A DNA stretch of 64,000 nucleotides from Rhinopithecus roxellana (GCF_007565055.1 NC_044550.1:84754033-84818032); one strand, 5' to 3'. Shown: positions 43,455-56,811, numbered from the stretch's first letter. Numbers and translations: made by a program. Notes: generated from the sequence alone by a model not told the origin.

Positions 43455-43817
43455 TGTATTAGTTCATTTTCATACTGCTATGAAGAAATGCCCAAGACTG
43501 GGTCATTTATAAAGAAAAAGAGGTTTCATGGACTCACTGTTCCATATGGTTGGGGAGGCCTCATAATCATGGCAGAAGGCGAAAGAGGAGCAAAGGCACA
43601 TCTTACATGGCAGCAGGCAAGAGAATGTGTGCAGGGAACTGCCCTTTATAAAAACCATTAGATCTCGTAAGACTTATTCACTGTCATGAGAACAGCATGG
43701 GAAAAACCTATTCCCATGATTCAGTTACCTCCCACCAGGTCCCCCCCACAACACATGGGGTTATGGGAGCTATAGTTCAAGATGAGACTTGGGTGGGGGC
43801 ACAGCCAACCCATATCA
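43455..43817 (-). mobile_element. THE1 (ERVL-MaLR) solo LTR, antisense
   Basis: It starts TGTATTAGTTCATTTTCATA and ends AACCCATATCA, the reverse complement of THE1 LTRs. A perfect 5-bp target-site duplication GTCAT is at 43450-43454 and 43818-43822. Confidence 0.95.
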
Positions 43818-44149
43818 GTCATGGTGAGTTAGATTGCTGTAGGTCATTATGAAGAGAAACCTGGGAGGAAATTGGGTACAGAGCTTGGCGTCTGTGGCAG
43901 CATTTGATTGGTTATTCATGTTTGACCTCCTGAAACTCTCCATCCTTTTACTTCCCTGACCGTTAACTATTCTGGTTCTCCTCAGATCTTTTGGTCCTCT
44001 CCAGTTCAGCTGTTGCTCCTTTAAATGTTGCCATTCCCTATAGTTGTTTTTCTGTATCCATCCATTCTCATGGTTCACACTGAAAGTATATCTCTCTGTA
44101 ATACGTAGTTTTCTTACCTTTTTCTGTGTTTTGAACTGCTTCTAGAATC

Positions 44150-44493
44150 TTTAGCTCATTAATCCTAAAATCTGAGATCTATAATGCTTCCAAATGCAAA
44201 ACTTTTTTAGCACTGGCATAATGCCACAAGTGGAGAATTCGTACCTAACCTCATATGGTGGGTTGTAGTCAGAACTTTGTTTCATGCACAAAATTATTTA
44301 AAATGTTGTACAAAGTTAACTACAGGCTACATGTATAAGGTATATATGAAACATTAATGAATTTCTTGTTGAGATTTGGTTTCCATTCCCAAGGTATCTC
44401 ATTTTGTAAGTGCAAATATTCTAAAATCCAAAAAAATCTGAAATCCAAAACCTTCTGGTCACAGGCATTTTGGATAAAGGGATATTTAACCTG
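44150..44493 (+). mobile_element. Tigger-like DNA element, second copy
   Basis: Shares CTTTGTTTCATGCACAAAAT, TTCCCAAGGTATCTC and the terminus GGGATATTTAACCTG with the element at 15332-15663. Left end degraded. Confidence 0.7.
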
Positions 44494-45031
44494 TGCATTG
44501 CCAATTCTGTTCTTTTTACAATTCTTGATAATTTCAATATGACTTTAGATGATCCTTTTAGTGCTTGGCATCTTGATTTGTTAAGTTCCTCTCCTTCAGT
44601 GACCTTATTCTTTACTGTACCTCAGCCATTTTTTCCGGTGTTCATTCCTTAGACCTTGTCATTGCAAGGAACTGTAGTCCTCAGCAATCCGGATTGCAAG
44701 ACTTTCTCTTTCTGATACCACCTTCTTTCCTAATAAGTACCCTTAGATTCCCCAGTTAAGCCCTACAGTCTATTGTTGTTCGTGCACTCACTTTCTTACT
44801 TAACTGGTTGAAATTTCATAGTCACTCATCACAGTCCCTTTTTAATACCCTTCACTCCGCTGCTTCTTTCCTTCTTTATTTTGCTTGTCTGCATAATGCC
44901 AACTTACGATTCAGTTCTGCCTTCTCTCTTTCTAGAGCAGAGAAGCAAGTTCTACTGTATTCATGGGATCACTTCAGATACATGACCACTGTCCTCCAAT
45001 AAGCTATTCATGGTAGCCACTGATCCTACTG

Positions 45032-45317
45032 TGTTTTCTTTTTCTTTTTTTTTTCTTTGAGTTGGAGTCTTTGTCACCCAGGCTGGAGTGCAGTGGCACC
45101 ATCTCCACTCACCTTAACCTCCGCCTCCCGGGTTCCAGCGATTCTCATGCCTCAGCCTCCTGAGTAGCTGGGACTACAGGTGTGTACCACCATACCTGAG
45201 TAATTTCTGTATTTTTAGTAGACGGAGTTTCACCTTGAACTCCTGAACTCAAGCGATCTGCCTGCCTCGGCCTCCCAAAGTGCTGAGATTACAGGCGTGA
45301 GTCACCCTGCCTGGCCC
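45032..45317 (-). mobile_element. Alu, antisense, internally deleted
   Basis: GAGTTGGAGTCTTTGTCACC through CCTGCCTGGCCC. Part of the segment between GTAGACGGAGTTTCAC and CTTGAACTCC is missing. Confidence 0.9.
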
Positions 45318-45839
45318 ATGCTGTTTTTCCTTAGTTCCTATATACTCGCAGTTGAATATTTTTTATTTTCCTCTCTCTCTTAAGCTCTGACACTGCCTCC
45401 CTTTCCTGATGACTTTGTGTCCTATTTTGTTGTGAAAATAGAAGCTGTAACAAGAGCTCTTTCCTGCTGTAGACACCCACCTCCACCCTCAGTGCCCAGA
45501 CACCCTGCCTTTCCTCTCTGCCTGTGGGAGCTGCCTGTGTTCCTGATGGAGGCCAACTCCTCTGTTCAGGTGTTTCCATTTCCTCTTCCCATCCTCTGTC
45601 CGCTGCTCCAGGATATTACTCAAGCAACTCTACTTTTTCTTTCTTGTTAACATTAGTTTTGCCTCCTGGCAGCATGTGAAATGCTCTTATTTCATTCATC
45701 TTAAAATACAAAAGCCGCTACAGCCACCATCACCAATGAAACCACCCTTCCCTTTCATTTACTGCTCATTTTTTAACTCTTATAAACAGCAGCAATTCTT
45801 CAAAAAGCTGTTCTATTTATGGCCTCAAATTTCTTTCCT

Positions 45840-46138
45840 GGCCAGGTGTAGTGGCTCACACCTGTAATCCCAGCACTTTGGGAGGCCGAAGTGGGCGGAT
45901 CACCTGAGGTCAGGAGTGCAAGAGACAAGCCTGACCAATATGGTTAAACCCTATCTCTACTAAAAGTACAAAAATTAGCTGAGTTTGGTGGCGGGCGCTT
46001 GTAGTCCCAGCTACTCAGGAGGCTGAGACATGAGAATTGCGTGAACCTGGGAGGTGGAGATTGCAGTGAGCCGAGTTGGCACCACCGCACTCAAGGTTGG
46101 GTAACAGAGTGAGACTCCGTCTCAAAAAAAAAAAAAAA
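45840..46138 (+). mobile_element. Alu, sense
   Basis: From GGCCAGGTGTAGTGGCTCAC to an A tail that meets a T run (A15T11-like junction near 46138). Confidence 0.92.
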
Positions 46139-47224
46139 TTTTTTTTTTCTTATTTCTTTCATCTTCTCTTTTGAACTGTATACTCAGGCCTTTGCCCTTT
46201 CTCTCCACTGCAGTTGTTTTTGTTGAGGTCATCAGTGGTCTCCTTGTTGCTGTGCCTGGTGGTCGATTCCCAGTACTCATGGTCTTTTCCCCACAGCATC
46301 CCTGACATGGCCCATCACTCTCTCCTCCATCATACGCTTGCTTCAAGGACAGCACACCTCCTTCTCGCATCTCTGGCTTCTTCACTTTTTATACTTCTTT
46401 GCCAGTTCTTAATTTTCCAGATCCCTGGATGTTGGAGTTCTCTGGGGTTCAGCCCTTCATTGTGTTTGCTCTTTACTCACACTTTTTTATGACCTTGTCC
46501 AGCCTTACGACTTTATGTGCCATCCGTATGTTGGTAACTTGCAAATTTATTATCTCTACCTGGATCTTGTCCTTGACCTCCAGCTTCTTATATCCAGCTG
46601 CCTACTCAGTATTGCTTCCGGGGTGTCTAAAAGGCATTTCAAACAGTGTAGATGTGGGGAATGGTGATTGTTCTTTGAAAGTTGTCCGGTAAGTCTTGGG
46701 AGTGGGAGGGGGGTAGTTACATTCCTCTAACATGTTACACAGGTATATGAATTCATTCCTACCATATAGATACTAATATATAAATCTTTATTTTTTCTTA
46801 AAAGTTATACATGCTTATTTTAAGTCTGAACTTTTTCTAAAGCTCCTTGGTTAACTTGGAAAATAATTTTCTTGGTGTGTTCATATTCTTTAGTCTAAAA
46901 GATCAAGCTGCTTTTTAAAAACAATGACAGACCCCCCCGCCACCGGCCTTTTAATGGTTTATTTCCTCATTTCTAAACAGAGAAACATCTATTCTGGTTT
47001 GCTGTTACTAGTAGATACTGTTTGGGGTCCCTTAATGTCCTGCCATCCCCCACGATCTGTGTCTTAGTCTCGTGTGGAGCAAAATCTGCTGGCAGGAGGT
47101 GAATGTGCTTTGAGATCTGTAATTTTGGGGCTTCGAAAGCATTATTTAGTGAAAAATGTGAATGAGATAGTCTCTTGTCTACTTTCCTGATTCCTAGGTA
47201 GAATCAGGAATCAGGGAATTATAA

Positions 47225-47370
47225 GTAATTTGTTCCTTGTCTATTAGATTATGAATTCCATGAGGGTAGGAACACTGTTTTACTTCGTGTTACTTGGTAT
47301 CACAATACCACATGTAATGCTTTATACATGGTGGACATTTATCAGATTCGTATGGGATTAAATGAAATTG
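47225..47370 (+). mobile_element. L2 3' end, sense
   Basis: TTAGATTATGAATTCCATGA, GGGTAGGAACACTGTTTTAC and the following blocks match the L2 3' end. Confidence 0.6.
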
Positions 47371-47579
47371 AATTGTTGCTCAGAAGTGACTGAACTGTGA
47401 TTAGATTCAATCAAGCAACTGTCAGTCAACTGTCCTCTTCTGCACCACACTGCTATACTGTGAGCTCTAGTGTCTTCATTCTGCTTCAAGAAAAATAAAC
47501 CTAACTTGTTGTGGAGTGTGTGGGTATTATAAATGGATTTCTGCTGCAGTTTGTACAAGGTTCGTATTGGGTAACCTCT

Positions 47580-47870
47580 TTTTTCTCGAGATGGAGTTTT
47601 GCTCTTGTCACCCAGTGTGCAGTGCAATGGCATGATCTCGGTTCACTGCAACCTCTGCCTCCCAGGTTTGAGTGATTCTTTTGCCTCAGCCTCCCAGGTA
47701 GCTGAGATTACAGGCACACACCGCCACGCCCAGCTAATTTTTGTATTTTTGCTAGAGATGGGGTTTCACTATATTAGCGAGGCTGGCCTTGAACTCCTGA
47801 CCTCAGGTGATCTGCCCGCCTCTGCCTCCCAAAGTGCTGGGATTACAGGCATGATCCACCATACCTGGCC
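47580..47870 (-). mobile_element. Alu, antisense
   Basis: TTTTTTCTCGAGATGGAGTT through CCACCATACCTGGCC; full complement. Confidence 0.92.
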
Positions 47871-48099
47871 CTCTTAATGGGTACCTTCTTGTAGCAATTT
47901 TGCAGTTGATTGTATATGTCTAATATAAACGTATTTTGTTGTCTTTACAAGGACCTGTTTTTGCTATTTTTTTTATTTCCTGTGTTGAAAGAGCAGCCTG
48001 GTAGCATTTTGAAGTAGGTGATAGCACAGTGGAGCCGGAGCTTGCCTTTGATCTGTGTAGACATAAATCAAGAGCTTTTACTTATTTGTGGCATTATTT

Positions 48100-48430
48100 C
48101 AGATCAGATTTGGTTGCATATAACAGAAAAAGGCAAAATCAAATGGCTTAAACGGGGTTAAAGTTTATTTTTTCTCTTGTTTGGGAAGCCCAGAAGTTGC
48201 CAGATCACGGCTGATATAATCCTGATCTCTCTTGAGCATGGTTTAGTTTTATCGTCACTCGAGGCATGAGACAGAATGTGGCACTGTTCCATTTATCACA
48301 CAGCACTGTCTCTGGTTGTAGAGACATTTTCCAGTGGTTGCATAGACTACTTTTGCTCACAGACCATTGGCTGGAATGGAGTTATGTGGTTACACCTAGT
48401 TGCAAGGGAGGCTTCTAAATCCTAAGGTTG
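48100..48430. repeat. Interspersed repeat of unassigned family
   Basis: CATATAACAGAAAAAGGCAA, AATGGCTTAAACGGGG, AAAGTTTATTTTTTCTC and TAGTTGCAAGGGAGGCTTC occur in a common mammalian repeat whose name I am not sure of. Confidence 0.45.
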
Positions 48431-48654
48431 GGAAATTGCTGTCTTTTGTTTTCAGAGGTCCATGTGTTGTTCTAGTACTTTACTATTACTGAGAACCAGT
48501 GGGAGAATGGCTAATGGAGGGTGGGGAGGAGCCCAGCTAGCCATTACTACTTGGATTATCAGTGGTTAGATGGATGTGTGCTTCATTTTTTTCTCCCTCA
48601 ATTTACCAAAAGGTTACTTTGAATTTTTCTTAGCCAGGAGACAGCATTTAAGGC

Positions 48655-49900
48655 CACAGATTTGAAAATCATGTCTGATAAGGGACTTGTTTCTAGAATA
48701 TAGAACCATTATAACTCAATAATATATAGACAAGTAACAATGAAATGGTCAAAAGACCTGAATTAGACATTTTTTCAGAGAAAATATACAAGTGGTTGCC
48801 TGGGTACAGTGGCCCATACCTGTAATCCCAGCACTTTGGGAGGCCGAGGTGGGCGGATCGCCTGAGGTCAGTAGTTGGAAACTAGCCTGGCCAACATGCT
48901 GAAACCCCGTCTCTACTAAAAATACAAAAATTAGCTGGGTGCGGTGGTGGGTGCCTGTAATCCCAGCTACTTAGGAGGCTGAGGCAGGAGAATCACTTGA
49001 ACCCGGGAGGCGGAGGTTGCAGTGAGCTGAGATCACGCCATTGGACTCCAGCCTGGGCAACAGAACGAGACTCCCATCTCAAGAAAAAAAAAAAAAAAAA
49101 AAAAAACGCAAGTGGCCAATAAACACATGAAAACACGCTTAATATTGTTAGCTGTTAGGGAAATGCAAGTCAAAATCACAATGAAATATCACTTTATACC
49201 TACTAGAATGGCTATAAATAAAAAGCCAGGTAATAACAAGTACTGGCAAGAATGTAGAGAAACTGAAATCCTCATACACTGAGAGTGAGAATTTAAATGG
49301 AATGCTGCTTTGGAAAACAGTTTAGCAGTTCTTCAGAAAATGAAATGTAACATTGCTATCTGACCCAGAAATTCTGCTCCTAGCTATACATTCAAGATAA
49401 ATGAAAGCATATGTTTACACAAAAACTTGTGCATGAATGTTCATAGAAGCATTATTCGTAATAGCCAAAAAGTAGAAACAACCCAAATATCTATTAAGAG
49501 ATTAATGGCTAAATGTGGTATAGTCATACGATGAAAAATTGATACATGCTACTGTATGAATGACACTCGAGAACATAATGCTAAGTGAAAGAAGCCAGTC
49601 ATAAATGGCCATGTACATATGATTCCATTTATATGAAATGTGCAGGACAGATAGATCTATATAGATAGAGAGTAAATGGGTGATTATCTAGGTCTAGAGG
49701 TTTGGAAAGAAATGGGAAGAGATGGCTGATGGGTACAGGTTTTCTTTTTACTTCCTAGGGTGATAAAAATGTTCTAAAATTGATTTTGGTGATGGTTATG
49801 CAATTCTGTGGATATGTTACAAGCTGTTGAACTGTACATTGTCAGTGGGTAAGTTTTATGGTGTGACTTACATCTCAATAAAGCTATTTTAAACAATGGA
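48655..49900 (+). mobile_element. L1 (L1M-type) 3' end, sense, split by an Alu
   Basis: CTAGAATATAGAACCATTAT, GGGAAATGCAAGTCAAAATC, GTTCATAGAAGCATTATTCG and the end CATCTCAATAAAGCTATTTT are in L1 order. The Alu at 48796-49106 interrupts it. Confidence 0.9.
48796..49106 (+). mobile_element. Alu, sense
   Basis: Inserted in the L1; CAAGTGG occurs just before it and after the A tail. Confidence 0.92.
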
Positions 49901-50654
49901 ACACAGCTGCAGATAAATACCATAGCTAAAAGAAGGGTCTTAAATCACTGGGAACTATCACTACATGACGTCAGCCACATTTCAGAGACCATGGGCTGTG
50001 AAATGATTAAGTCACTCATTTTTTTAGGTTGGAGACATTGTATTTTGTATGGATGTTTTCTCCATGGCAAGCTGTAGTCTGTCAGGAGGTGTAGCTTTCT
50101 TCCCTGAAGGGTGGAATATCACCCTTCCCCCGCCCCAACAATTGTGTTATATAACATGCTGTTAGCTTCCTTGGCATGCTTGCTACATGCCACTTTGTGC
50201 TGTGACCCCCCCACACATTTACTTGATAAATAATTATCCGTTCTGTGAAAGTTCTCCCACACATCGCATTCAGGCACTGCTTAAAGAAAATGCTTCCCGT
50301 TTTGCTCTCGTTAATCTGACATTTCAAATACTACATTTGGTTTCATTTTGCCTGGTTCCCATATCACTCTTGAAAGGATGGCAAGATGCTTCTGACTTGT
50401 AGAAGTCACTTCTTTGTATTTTTATGTTGAAGAAGAGAGGAGGAAATCACCTGTGTATCTGAAGCATTAGGCGTTTTAGAGTGATTTTATACCAGCAACT
50501 TTATTCATCATCTGTTTGCATGATGCTGTACGGTTTCTCACTTTAAAAGAGTGAGTTAAGAGCATGTTGCCTTCAGAAGCCCATGCAATTTGACTGAATA
50601 TGAGAATGTTTATGTAACACATTAACTGTACTAGTATTTGTAAACATTTTATAG

Positions 50655-50970
50655 AGCCTCACATCCAGGCACCTAGACAGTTGTTGACTGTTTTTGCCAC
50701 TGAGGATACAACAATAAACTAGAAACTAAAAGACTTGAAATTAAGGGAACTCACAGACCAGGAAGATTTAGAAGCAAATAACAGTTCAAAGGTCTAAGGT
50801 GCTGTGGGAGATGAGCAGCATGGGGGAGTGTGGGGTTGGCTAGGAGAGCTTACTAAAGAAAGTGATTTCTTAAATTGACTCTTGAAGATTAGGTAACCAG
50901 TTTGGCGACTCAGAGGAAGGGGGGCCCAAGGCAAAAAGGAATCACAGGAAGTATGGAGAACACATGTTGA
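50655..50970 (-). mobile_element. L2, antisense
   Basis: CACTGAGGATACAACAATAA, GTGCTGTGGGAGATGAGCAG and GACTCTTGAAGATTAGGTAA are L2 complement blocks in order. Confidence 0.65.
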
Positions 50971-50985
50971 GATAATCCTTTAAGT

Positions 50986-51234
50986 CAGAGATTCTCAACT
51001 GTGGGTGATGTTGCTCCCAGGGGACATTGAGCAATATCTGGAGACTCTGATATAATGTATTTTAACTGTGTGTTTTGGGGCTGGGGGTTAGAGGAGGGCA
51101 GGGAGTTGCTACAGACACCTAGAGGGTAGAGGACAGCTGTGCTGCTGAACACCCTCCAGGGCACAGGGCAGGCTTCTGCAACAAAATATCATCTGGTCCA
51201 AAATGTCAGGAGTGCCACTGTTGAGAAGTCCTAG
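50986..51234 (+). mobile_element. MER5A-like (hAT-Charlie) element
   Basis: CAGAGATTCTCAACTGTGG, TCCCAGGGGACATTGAGCAA, CAAAATGTCAGGAGTGCC and the terminus GTTGAGAAGTCCTAG match MER5A. Confidence 0.85.
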
Positions 51235-51298
51235 ATTTAATGCATGTGATAAGATAGAGACCCCTGTAAATACTTGTGGAATTGAATGGAAGTAAACT

Positions 51299-51595
51299 TT
51301 TTTTTTTTTTTGAGATGGAGTCTCGCCCCGTCCCCCAGACTGGAGTGCAATGGCATGATCTTGGCTCACTGCAACCTCTGCCATCCCAGGTTCTAACGAT
51401 TCTCCTGCCTCAGCCTCCTGAGTAGCTGGGATTGCAGGTGTGAGCCACCGAGCCCAGCTAATTTTTGTATTTTTAAATAGAGGCGGAATTTCACCATGTT
51501 GGTCAGGCTGGTCTCGAACTCCTGACCTCAGGTGATCCACCTGCCTCAGCCTCCCAAAGTGCTGGGATTACAGTCATGAGCCACTGCACCCAGCA
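51299..51595 (-). mobile_element. Alu, antisense
   Basis: T tail, GAGATGGAGTCTCGCCCCG, ending TGCACCCAGCA. Target-site duplication GGAAGTAAACTTTTT precedes and follows it. Confidence 0.94.
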
Positions 51596-51649
51596 GGAAG
51601 TAAACTTTTTAAATGTAAATTTTTTTATGTAAGTGGAATTATACCTTTT

Positions 51650-51841
51650 ATTGAAATATGTATATTTCAGTATATATAGAAATAGATACATTTCAATATA
51701 TACAAATATGTATTTCTATATATAGAAATACGTATGTTTCAATAAATATAGAAATGTATATTTCAATATAGAAATATGTATATTTAAATATACGTATTTC
51801 AATATAGAAATACGTATATTTAAATATATGTATTTCAATAA
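51650..51841. repeat. AT-rich imperfect repeat with inverted units
   Basis: Units like TTTCAATATAGAAATAYGTA and TATTTAAATATAYGTATTTC recur five or more times, many self-complementary. Confidence 0.85.
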
Positions 51842-53606
51842 AAAGTAACCATAGCTTAATTTGGTTATAGTATAAGCAATGAAGTAAAGCCAAATGGAAA
51901 GGGCTCTGTGTCTTGACTCTTCTGTGTGATTTGTTCAATGATGATCAGTTATTCAGGAACTACCAAGATACCAGTGTAGAAAGAAGAGCAAAGAAAGTTA
52001 TTTTAAAAGAATTTTATTGGAACTTCCAGAACATGGAGTGGGTAGAATTAGAAACAGCATTTCTAGTATATAGGTGTCTGTGTTTTTCATAGAATGTAAG
52101 AATTTTCACTAAAGATGATATTGTTGATGGTGATGTATTGAAAGACACATTTTATATTGGCTCTGATATTTAAATGGAAATCTGAATTGACATGAATATG
52201 GATTTATTTTTAAATTGTATGCTGAAGGATATTGGAGCATGGGCCATAGAAAAATTTTTAATTTTTCTGAGTAAAGCCAGGATAAAATGTTTTGTACAAG
52301 AGTTTTTGTGGAGATACATTTTTATTAATCTTGCATAAATACTTTGGTGTGGGATTGCTCAGATATGGTATATGTATGTTTGACTTTTCAGGCAATTAAG
52401 GTTACAAAGTAATTTTACCCTCCCACCAGCAATGTATGAGAGTTCCATTTGCTCCACTTCCTTACTAACCTTTGGTTATGTTAATCTTTTTCATTTTAGC
52501 CAATTTTGACTAGTGATGTTGAGCAGTTCTTCCTGTGCTTATTGGCCATTTATGTTAATTCTGTCATGAAGTGTCTATTAAAATCTTTTGCACCTTTAAA
52601 AATTGTGTTGTTGGTCTTTTTGTTATTGAGTTGTAGGAATTCTTTAGAAACAAATCATTTACCACATATAATGTGAATATTTTCTCTGATCTGTGGCTTG
52701 CCTGTTTTTTTCTTCAGTGTCTTTTGATGAGAACATTTTAACTTGAAGTTGAATTCATCAGTTTAAAAAATTTTATTAGGGCTTTTTGCATCAAGAAATA
52801 TTTTTTTTTTTTTTACTCTAAGGTTTTGAATAAATTTCCCCATGTTTTCTTATAAAAGCTTTATAATTAGTCCATGACTCATGAAGATTTTTGGAGGATG
52901 TATGGTGTGAGACATGAGGGTTGAGTTTTATTTATTTTTTCCCCAGGTAAATAGCCAATATTTCCATCACCTTTTATTGATAAAGACTTTCCTCTCATTT
53001 AATTGTTTTGGCATCTTTCTAAAAAATCACTTGACTGTGCATCTGTAGGTCTATTTCTAGATTATTCTGTTGCATCTCTTTGTCCTTTTGCCAGTAACAC
53101 ACTTACCGTGATTATTGTATCGTTAGTCAGGTGGTACAAGTCCTCTCTGTTCTTTCTAAAACAATTTTGGCTATTGTAGATCCTTGGTGTTTCCATATAA
53201 ATTTTAGAATTAATTTATTTTTACAAGAAAATGTGCGCAAACCCATAAGTCAATATTGTGAATACAGAACCTTACAGTTCATGAACTTGATTTTCTATTT
53301 ATTTAGATTTGCCATTTATCCCAGTAATGTTTTACGGTTTTCAGCATAGAAGTCATGGGCATTTTTTTTTTTTGGGGGTTAAATTTTCCTAAATATTTTA
53401 TGTTTCTGCATGATAATTTAAAGTGATATTTGTTTCACCTTTAATTTCCAACTGTTCGCTATTAGCATGTAGAAACATACTTGGTTTTTGTATCTTACAA
53501 TATTGCTAAGTGCACTTATTAGTTCTATTAGTTCTGGCAGTTTCTTTAGGATTTTTAAATGTACACAGTGCTTTTTTTGTTTTATATGTGATAAAAACAG
53601 CATTAG

Positions 53607-53909
53607 GGCCAGGCATGGTGGTTGACACGTATAATCTCAGCACTTTAGGAAGCTGAGGCAGGAAGATCACTTGAGCTGAGGGTTAGAGACCAACCTGGGC
53701 AACATAATGAGATAATGAGACCCTGTCTCTTTAAAAAAAGAAAAAAATAAAATAGCCAGGTATGGTGGTGTGTGCATGTAGTCCCAGCTACTCAGGAGGC
53801 TGAGATGGGAAGACAGCTTGAGCCCAGGAGGTTCAAATCTGCAGTGATCCATAATTGTGTCACTGTACTCCAGCCTGGGCAACAGAGCGAGACCCTGTCT
53901 CAAAAAAAA
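53607..53909 (+). mobile_element. Old Alu (AluJ-like), sense
   Basis: GGCCAGGCATGGTGGTTGAC to an A tail, inserted in the L1. Confidence 0.9.
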
Positions 53910-55463
53910 GACAGCTTGATTTCTTCCTTTCCCATCTGTGTGCTTTTTAGTTTTTTACTTGTCTGCCTACACTGCCTGAGATTGCCTGTACAATGTTTGA
54001 CAGAAATGGTGTTGTTGACCATCTTACCTTGTTCCTGATCTTATTAGGAAAAGTGTTCATTATTTTACTTTAAAGTGTGTCATGAGCTGAAAATTGCTTG
54101 TAGATGTCCTTTTCATTTTGAGGAAGTTTTTATTCCCAGTTTTAAGCATGAATTGGTTGGAATTTTGACAAAATGTTTCTCAGTGTCTGTTGAAATCATT
54201 AAATATGTTTCTTTAATCTTTGGATATGTATTACACTGAATTTTGTAAGTTAACCTCACATTCCTGAGATTAAACTCTACTTGGTCATGATGTACTAGCC
54301 TTTTGTACACTGCTTCATCCATTTTGCTAGTATTCGATTAAGGATTTTTACATTTATGTTAATGAGAGATATGTGGGATATGATCTTCATTTTTAGTGTC
54401 CTTGTCTGATTTTGGTACCAAATTGGTATTATTGGTATTAAGTCATATTGGTATTAAGTGTTTGAGGTAATTCACCTGTGAAGCCATCTTTGCCTAGAGT
54501 TTTCTTTGTGAGAAGTTTAAAAATTTTTAATTCATTTTATCTAGAGGATATAATGATACTCAGATTTCCTATTTTTCTTGGGTTTTGATAAATTGTGGTT
54601 TTCAAGGAATTTGTTTTCTCTAAGTTGTTGACTTTATTGGCATAAATGTCATATCAGCTTGTTGCTTTCATACCTGTAGGATTTATAATGGTAACTCTTA
54701 TGCTGGGTAGGGATTTTTGTTTCATATTTTCTTGAGAGAGGTTTATAGTTTTGGTAATATTTTCCGAGAATCTGTATTATCCACTTTTTATTTTATTCAT
54801 TTCTGAATTTCTTTTTTTTTTTAACTTTGCATTTAATTTGTTTTTCTTTTCATTCCCTAAGTTAGCACATATCATTAATTTTACACCTTATTTTTGAGGT
54901 GGGCATTTGAATCCATACATTTTCTAAGAACTGTTTCAGCTTGCATTCCACAAATTTTGATTTGCTTTTATTACAGTTCAGTTAAAAATAATTTATTTCG
55001 TTATGTGATTAGGCTATAGATCGAAAACATGTGATATTTAGAAGTGTTTTTTAAAAATTCCAAATGGCTGGAGATATTCCACATGTCATATTGTTGCTTT
55101 TTTTCTACTTAAGTACCCTTGGTCAGAGAAAACACAGTTTATATTCTATCAATATGTATCAAATGTTGAAAGAAATTTTTTGCATGTGTGCATATTGTCT
55201 TAATGACCTTTTTATGAAATATCTCTCTGTGCTAATAATTACCTTGAAGTCTACCTTCTGATAGTAATATAGCTACACTTGCTTCTTATATTGTTTGTAC
55301 AGCATATCTTTTTTCATCCTTTTCCTTTTATCTGATTCTTTGTTTGAACTTTTTTTATGAACAGCATATAACTGAGTTCTGTTTTTAAAAATTATGTTAG
55401 CCATTGCTTTTTAATCAGAGTTTTAGTTTATATGTAATAATTATTTTATTATTATTATTTTTT

Positions 55464-55578
55464 AGAGATGGGGTTTTGCTATGTTGCCCAGACTGGTCTT
55501 GAACTCCTGACTTCAAGCCATCTTCCTTCCTTGGCTTCCTAAAGTGTTGCCTGTAGGCATGAGCCACTATGCCCACCT
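55464..55578 (-). mobile_element. Alu single-arm fragment, antisense
   Basis: TAGAGATGGGGTTTTGCTAT to CACTATGCCCACCTG. Confidence 0.8.
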
Positions 55579-56032
55579 GATCCATATATAATTTTTGATA
55601 TGTATGGGCTTAAATCTGCCATCTTGATTTTGATTTCTAGTTTCCATGTTTGCTTTCCTTCATTTTTTGCTGTTGCCTTTTCTATTGATTTTTACTTAGG
55701 CCTTTTAGTGTATTTTTTAGATAGTGTCTCAGAGTATAACATGCATTTAAAAATAATCATAGTATCTGCCTTCTCAAAAAAAAAAAGACCCTTAGAACAG
55801 TGGACGACTTCCAATCATCCTTTTGCTCTCTGTGCTCTTGTTATTATATATGCTAATTCTACATACACTATGAATGTGGGAACTACATAGTATTTGAACT
55901 ACATATGTTATGAAGTAATTATACATGACTACTTTTACTTTATGAAACCAATAATCAGTGGTCTTTTAAAGAAATTTACTGTTTATTTACATACGGGTAT
56001 AGGCTCACATATGGGTGCAACTATTTTGGCCA

Positions 56033-56068
56033 TTTTTTTTTTTTTTTTTTGGAGACGGAGTCTTGCTT
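56033..56068 (-). mobile_element. Extremely truncated Alu, antisense
   Basis: A T19 tail followed by only GGAGACGGAGTCTTGCT before L1 sequence resumes. Confidence 0.6.
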
Positions 56069-56811
56069 ATATTTGTTCTTTCTGATTTTCTTTATTCTTT
56101 TTTGCAAAACTGGGTTTTTATTTTGTTCCATTTCTTCTAAGTTCCTTAGGCTGCCTTTAGTTTGAGCATTTCTTATGATGCAGGTCTGCTAGAGAAGACT
56201 TCTTCCCTATTTTGTCTGTGTGAAAATGTCTTTTATATTGCCTTCATTTTTGATGGATATAGAATTATTTTCATAGATTTCCCTTTATACATTTTAAAGA
56301 AGTCATTTCATTGTCTTCAGGCTTCCATTTATTTTCTGATGATAAGTTATCCATTTTTCTTACCAGTCTCTCCTCTCTCCTCTGTCATCTTTTTCTCTTG
56401 CTGCTTTCAGGATTTCTTTTTAAATAATTTTTATGATTTTTTTTTGTTTGTTTTGCCTTGCCCAGGATTCCATTGAGGTTCTTGGATGTGTAGGTTTGAT
56501 ATTTCTTATTACCAGGTTTAGAAAATCTTAGTCATTATCTCTTCAAATGTTTCCTCCATTTTCTGTTTATTTTTTTGGGATTCGAATTAACTTACGTTAG
56601 CGCATTAGAGCATTTGATGCTGCCCCTGGAGATTTCAGATTCTCTGTTTCAATTTTTCCCACCTGATTTCCATTTGTGTGTGTTTGGATCATTTCTATCG
56701 ACCCATCTTCAAAACCATTCAGTAAGTCTCTAGGAAGTTTCAAACTTTCCCACGTCTTCCTGTCTTCTTCTGGGCCCTCCAAACTGTTTCAACCTCTGCC
56801 TAGGTTATCTT

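Larger units (their letters stand above)
43850..46640 (+). mobile_element. L2-like tract, interrupted by a DNA element and two Alus
   Basis: Pyrimidine-rich sequence with L2-like blocks (CTCTCCACTGCAGTTG, TTGTCCTTGACCTCCAGC, CTTATATCCAGCTGCCTACT, GGCATTTCAAACAGTG). Old and diverged; it may be more than one insertion. Confidence 0.45.
52320..56800 (-). mobile_element. Long antisense L1 tract (old, several pieces)
   Basis: ACCCTCCCACCAGCAATGTA, CAATTTTGGCTATTGTAGAT, ATTTTGCTAGTATTCGATTA and CTTGCTGCTTTCAGGATTTC are antisense L1 blocks covering the ORF2 end and upstream parts. Interrupted by Alus at 53607 and 55464. It may be more than one insertion. Open frames are broken. Confidence 0.7.
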
